The translations under genes and the position numbers were made by a program. The notes beneath the pieces were generated by a model that was not told where the DNA came from, made no database searches, and saw nothing but the letters and a program-made list of their open reading frames with translations. From CAYLNM01 sp964385045 (lineage in GTDB: Bacteria > Planctomycetota > Phycisphaerae > Phycisphaerales > SM1A02), in assembly GCA_964385045.1 (NCBI GenBank), contig CAYLNM010000166.1, positions 1-9,361 on the forward strand: 9,361 bases of DNA, given 5' to 3'. The stretch's first letter is position 1; each line of letters begins with the position of its first letter. Positions 6,145 through 9,361 of the stretch are shown piece by piece.

Positions 6145-6172
6145 ATGTTAGGATGATGGGCGGGGTTGTCAA
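6145..6172 (-). promoter_or_regulatory. Sigma70-type promoter for the DUF6978/DUF1828 operon
   Basis: On the minus strand, TTGACA (6172-6167, a perfect -35) is followed after 16 bp by TAACAT (6150-6145, four of six matches to TATAAT). Transcription would start near 6138 and leave a leader of about 300 nt before the TTG at 5832. It points away from pglW. Alone it is only a motif match, but it lies in the correct gap and orientation. Confidence 0.5.
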
Positions 6173-6198
6173 GTTCCGGCATCCGGCTGCCCGGAGGT

Positions 6199-6215
6199 GC
6201 CCGCCCACGGCGGGC
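6199..6215. repeat. 7-bp GC-rich hairpin
   Basis: GCCCGCC (6199-6205), loop CAC, GGCGGGC (6209-6215) form a perfect stem. There is no T-tract on either side, so it is not a classical intrinsic terminator. Confidence 0.55.
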
Positions 6216-6268
6216 GACACGCTCGGCTTCCCCTTCCTCTCGTGGCCCACCGCCACCATGCTGTCATT

Positions 6269-6300
6269 CCTCCGTCCGATGGAGGAGCTGCGGAATCTCG
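6269..6300. repeat. Hairpin followed by AATCTCGGGTC, possible dispersed-repeat fragment
   Basis: CCTCC (6269-6273) pairs with GGAGG (6281-6285) across a 7-nt loop. It is followed by a segment reading GGAATCTCGGGTCCC at about 6292-6306, a word I associate with dispersed noncoding repeats in some GC-rich genomes. Copy number cannot be seen in this window. Confidence 0.3.
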
Positions 6301-6347
6301 GGTCCCATGCTCTTCTGCTACGTTTCCGTTTCCTTCCAGCCCGCAGG

Positions 6348-6376
6348 GGTCCTCGGGGGACCGCCGCTTCGCGGCG
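6348..6376 (+). repeat. Two abutting hairpins just before pglW
   Basis: GGTCC (6348-6352)/GGACC (6358-6362) is followed immediately by CGCCGC (6362-6367)/GCGGCG (6371-6376) with a TTC loop. Sharing base 6362, they end 34 nt before the pglW ATG. They may belong to the pglW leader RNA or be a REP-like element. Confidence 0.4.
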
Positions 6377-6410
6377 CAAGTGCCTGTCCACAAGGGGGTA
6401 ACGACAGCGG

Positions 6411-9361
6411 ATGGCGATCCCTGACGCACGCTGGCATTCGGTCTCCGCGTCCCAGCACGCCCACGAGCAGCGGGCCCTGGACTGGCTGCGCGGGCGGCTG
6501 CCGGACCACGAGCCCTGGCGGGCGTGGGCGAACTTCGAGTTCCTGGCCCACGACGGCTCGCACAACGAGGTGGACGTCCTCGTGGTCGGCAAGCCGGGCG
6601 TCTATCTCATCGAGATCAAGAGCCATCCCGGGGTCGTGACCGGCGATCAGCGGGTCCTCGAGATCCGGGATCCAGCGAACCGGAATCGCGGCCGGCAGAT
6701 CGAGCACCCGATCCACCTCGCGTCGCTGAAGGCCAAGCGGCTCAGGAGCCTGCTCGAGCGGACGAAGGCGTTCGGCGGCTCCCGCACGAGGGTGCCCTTC
6801 ATCCAGTCCGTCATCTTCATGGCCGAGGCCACGCGCATCGACGTCCCCGGGGCCGCGGCCGGCCGGCTCTTCATGAAGGATGTCGCCAGCCAGCTCTCCG
6901 CCTACGCCGAGGGCATTCCCGGCGCCGAGGACCTCGCCGAGGCCGACCCGCGACACTACCCCGGCATCGCCGCCGCCCTCACGACGGGCCACGGCCCGGG
7001 CCTCCGCGGGCCCGCCCGCGTGCCGATCGACAAGCCGACGGCCAAGATCCTCACCCGCGCCCTCGACGAGACCGGCATCGCCAAGAGCCCGCAGCGTCGC
7101 GCCCGCACCGTCGGCGACTGGACCCTCGGCGAGAAGATCGACGAGGGGCCGACCTGGCAGGACTACCGCGGCACGCAGACGATGCTCCCCGACGTCGGCG
7201 GCCGCATCCGCCGCTACATCGTGGACGAGTCGGCGGCGGTGGACCTGCGCGAGCAGGGGGTCCACCGCGCCGCCCTCGAGAACGCCGCCCGCCGCGAGTA
7301 CACCGTCCTCGACCGGCTCGACCACCCCGGCGTCGTCCGCGCGAAGCAGTTCCTCTCCGACGAGGTCACCCCCTACGTCGTCTTCGAGGACACGAAGGGC
7401 TTCCTGCGGCTTGACGCCTACCTCGCCGAGCACGGCGAGATCCTCACCGACGAGGACCGACTGTTCATCGTCGGACAGGTCGCCGACGCCCTTCGCCACG
7501 CCCACGGCTTCCGCATCGTGCACCGTGGGCTCGGTCCGCAGAGCGTGCTGGTGGAGCCCGACGGCGAGGGGCGGCCGAAGCGGGTGAAGGTCCACAACTG
7601 GCAGGTGGCGGCCCGCTCGGCCACCACGGTCGTGCCCACGTACGCCCAGGCCACGCAGCACGCCGATCGGTACGTCGAGCCCGCGTCGCTCCTGTACGCG
7701 GCTCCCGAGCTGCACCGCAACCCGCAGGCCGAGGATCCGTCGCTCGACGTCTTCTCGCTCGGGGCCCTCACCTGGCTGCTGTTCACCGGCCGCCCGCCGG
7801 CCGAGAACCGGGCCGACCTCAGCGAGCGGCTCTCCGGCGGGGGGCTCGACCTCGCCACCGACGGCGAGATCGACGCCGTGCCCGCGCTGCAGACGCTCGT
7901 CGCGCGGGCCACCACGCCGTCGCTCGAGGACCGCTACAGCGGCATGGAGGCCTTCATCGAGGCCCTCGCCGATGCACGGACGCAGCTTGCTCGCCGCGAC
8001 GATCTCGCTCTGATCCCCGCCGACGCCCAGGCGGGGCAGGTGCTCGTGAACGGCCTGCGGGTCGTCGAGCGGCTCGGAGCCGGCTCCACCGCGGTGGGCC
8101 TGCTCGTCGAGGATCCGAAGGAGGACGGCCGGCGGGCGGTGCTCAAGGTGGCGATCGACCCCGACCACGCCGAGCGGCTCGCCCGCGAAGCCGGCGCGAT
8201 TCGCTCGCTGGATCATCCCAACCTTCCGCAGTTCGCGGGCGACCTCGGGATCGAGGGGCACGCCGGCTTCCTGATGCACCCGCCGGCGACGACCACGCTT
8301 CGCCGCAGGCTCCAGGACGAAGGTCCGCTGCACCTCGAGTTCCTCGAGCGCTACGGCACGCAGCTGCTCGAAGCCGTGGCCTACCTCGAGTCGACGGGCG
8401 TCATCCACCGCGACATCAAGCCCGACAACATCGCGGTCACCGACGAGGGCCGGAACCAGGCCTACAAGGCGGTGCTCTTCGACTTCTCCCTCGCCGGCAC
8501 GCCCACCGACGATCTCGAGGCCGGCACGCCGGCGTACGCCGATCCGTTCCTGACCGAGCGGCCGAGCAAGCGGTGGGACCTCGCGGCCGAGCGGTTCAGC
8601 GCCGCGATGACCCTGCACGAGATGGCCACCGGCACGCTGCCGACGTGGGGCGGCGGGGCGGCCCCCGAGCTGACGCCGCCGGAGACCGAGGTCGCGGTGG
8701 CCCGCGGGCTGATGGATCCCGGCGTCGCCGAGCCGCTCGCCGCCTTCCTCGAGACGGCGCTCGCCCGCGATGCCGCGAAGCGGTTCCCGTCCGCCGAGGC
8801 GATGCTCGAGGCGTGGCGGGAGATCTTCCGCCGCACCGAGCACGGCGAGATCGAGCATGCCGTCGGCGAGGACGAGCTCCAGGCGATGCTCGAGGAGCGG
8901 CTCGCGGCCCAGGGCCCCGGCACGCCGCTGGCCGAGCTGCCGTGGTCCACGCGGGCCCAGACCGCCCTGCGGCGCATGAACGCCTACGTCGTCCGCGACC
9001 TGCTCGAGACCCCGCCGAACTGGCTCATCGCGATCCGCGGCGTGGGCCGCAAGACGCAGGGCGAGCTCGACCGCGTCGCCCGCGCGCTGCGGGCCCGCTT
9101 CAAGGACGTCGAGATCGACGCGGACCGGGCCCGGGCCCGCATGGCCGAGGGGCCGGACGGCGTGCCCGAGGAGGTCGCGGCTCCGCGGGCGGAGGCGGCG
9201 ACGACGACCGCCACCCGAACCGCCGACGACGGCAAGGCCGCCGAGCCCACCCAGCCCTTCGGCCTCGGCCCCGCGTCCGATCCGGGCACCATCCCGCCCG
9301 ACGTCACGCTCGACGAGATCCTCGCCCGCCTGCTCGAGGGCGGGCAGACGCCGAAGACCCG
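6411..9361 (+). CDS. pglW: PglW-type NERD/Ser-Thr kinase of a BREX or MADS-like defence system, cut by right edge
   Basis: 983 codons are visible from ATG 6411 with no stop before the window ends. An in-frame TAA at 6399-6401 makes this ATG the first possible start; AAGGGGG at 6392-6398 is a plausible but distant ribosome site. Domains in order: a NERD nuclease-like domain at about 15-130 with NEVD at 52-55 (E53, D55) and IEIK at 67-70 (E68, K70), the metal-site pattern; a first kinase-like domain at about 236-510 that looks dead, with HRGLGPQS at 371-378 where HRDxKPxN is expected and H395-N-W where DFG is expected; a second kinase domain at about 549-810 with GAGSTAVG at 556-563, K579, HRDIKPDN at 666-673, DFS at 691-693 and GTPAY at 705-709. 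After it, about 845-905, comes a helix-hairpin-helix/RNAP-alpha-CTD-like segment with IRGVGRKT at 875-882. This order matches PglW, the kinase of type 2 BREX. MADS encodes a related kinase. Cytoplasmic. No other BREX gene is in view. Confidence 0.88.
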   Translation, partial: MAIPDARWHSVSASQHAHEQRALDWLRGRLPDHEPWRAWANFEFLAHDGSHNEVDVLVVGKPGVYLIEIKSHPGVVTGDQRVLEIRDPANRNRGRQIEHPIHLASLKAKRLRSLLERTKAFGGSRTRVPFIQSVIFMAEATRIDVPGAAAGRLFMKDVASQLSAYAEGIPGAEDLAEADPRHYPGIAAALTTGHGPGLRGPARVPIDKPTAKILTRALDETGIAKSPQRRARTVGDWTLGEKIDEGPTWQDYRGTQTMLPDVGGRIRRYIVDESAAVDLREQGVHRAALENAARREYTVLDRLDHPGVVRAKQFLSDEVTPYVVFEDTKGFLRLDAYLAEHGEILTDEDRLFIVGQVADALRHAHGFRIVHRGLGPQSVLVEPDGEGRPKRVKVHNWQVAARSATTVVPTYAQATQHADRYVEPASLLYAAPELHRNPQAEDPSLDVFSLGALTWLLFTGRPPAENRADLSERLSGGGLDLATDGEIDAVPALQTLVARATTPSLEDRYSGMEAFIEALADARTQLARRDDLALIPADAQAGQVLVNGLRVVERLGAGSTAVGLLVEDPKEDGRRAVLKVAIDPDHAERLAREAGAIRSLDHPNLPQFAGDLGIEGHAGFLMHPPATTTLRRRLQDEGPLHLEFLERYGTQLLEAVAYLESTGVIHRDIKPDNIAVTDEGRNQAYKAVLFDFSLAGTPTDDLEAGTPAYADPFLTERPSKRWDLAAERFSAAMTLHEMATGTLPTWGGGAAPELTPPETEVAVARGLMDPGVAEPLAAFLETALARDAAKRFPSAEAMLEAWREIFRRTEHGEIEHAVGEDELQAMLEERLAAQGPGTPLAELPWSTRAQTALRRMNAYVVRDLLETPPNWLIAIRGVGRKTQGELDRVARALRARFKDVEIDADRARARMAEGPDGVPEEVAAPRAEAATTTATRTADDGKAAEPTQPFGLGPASDPGTIPPDVTLDEILARLLEGGQTPKT

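Larger units (their letters stand above)
5833..6410. other. Divergent intergenic region between the DUF module and pglW
   Basis: This 578-bp stretch has no convincing protein gene on either strand; open frames crossing it are Arg/Pro/Ser-rich. It holds the minus-strand promoter, the leader stem-loops and 9-bp inverted repeat described separately, and a cluster of hairpins next to pglW. I could not find a clear plus-strand promoter for pglW. Confidence 0.6.

Noticed and set aside
5990..6153. Possible integron attC site (GTTAGGA, CACAAC and inverted repeats)
   Set aside because: The motifs do not fit RYYYAAC/GTTRRRY, the outer arms do not pair, and no integrase is present.
5753..6592. A 279-codon minus-strand frame across the gap before pglW
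   Set aside because: It overlaps the starts of two better-supported genes on opposite strands, crosses the predicted promoter and is Arg/Ser-rich.
6318..8858. An 846-codon open frame on the minus strand opposite pglW
   Set aside because: It is the complementary-strand shadow of a clearly recognisable NERD/kinase gene; its composition (Arg/Gly/Val/Leu/Asp) and lack of domains are typical of antisense frames in GC-rich DNA.
1..9361. CRISPR array, insertion sequence or rRNA
   Set aside because: No regularly spaced direct repeats, no transposase and no rRNA segments were seen on either strand.

Overview
This is a GC-rich bacterial accessory region made of three blocks, all of which look related to defence or biological conflict. 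The high GC content, frequent 4-bp stop/start overlaps, use of GTG and TTG starts, often weak Shine-Dalgarno sites and a membrane-anchored DegP-like protease with a zinc ribbon would suit a high-GC planctomycete. Nothing here proves the taxon, and an actinobacterium or myxobacterium is possible.

Block 1 (about 1-4250, minus strand) is an operon read right to left. In transcription order it encodes possible tiny membrane and leader ORFs, a single-pass membrane protein of unknown function, a zinc-ribbon/transmembrane/trypsin-like serine protease with an intact triad, a zinc-ribbon P-loop GTPase of the DO-GTPase type, and a GAP1-like (GTPase-associated protein 1) protein cut by the left edge. 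ATGA or GTGA overlaps, or a 25-bp gap, join the four main genes. From memory, GAP1 and DO-GTPase proteins were described by comparative genomics as parts of NTP-dependent conflict systems that often carry trypsin-like effectors. The membrane-spanning version here looks unusual.

Block 2 (4607-5832, minus strand) is a two-gene module: a DUF6978-like protein followed by a DUF1828-like protein, with a 4-bp overlap. Its base composition is visibly less GC-rich than the flanks. A good sigma70-type promoter (TTGACA, 16 bp, TAACAT) lies about 310 bp upstream of the first gene. The leader between them holds several strong inverted repeats. The DUF pair has no function known to me and is a candidate toxin-antitoxin-like or anti-phage unit.

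Block 3 (6411 to the right edge, plus strand) is the first 983 codons of a PglW-type protein: a NERD nuclease-like domain, a degenerate kinase domain, an intact Ser/Thr kinase domain, and a helix-hairpin-helix/RNAP-alpha-CTD-like segment. PglW proteins belong to type 2 BREX, and related kinases occur in MADS, so the rest of such a system should lie to the right.

The two larger gaps (about 3975-4606 and 5833-6410) hold no confident large gene. They carry small candidate ORFs, hairpins and the promoter described above.
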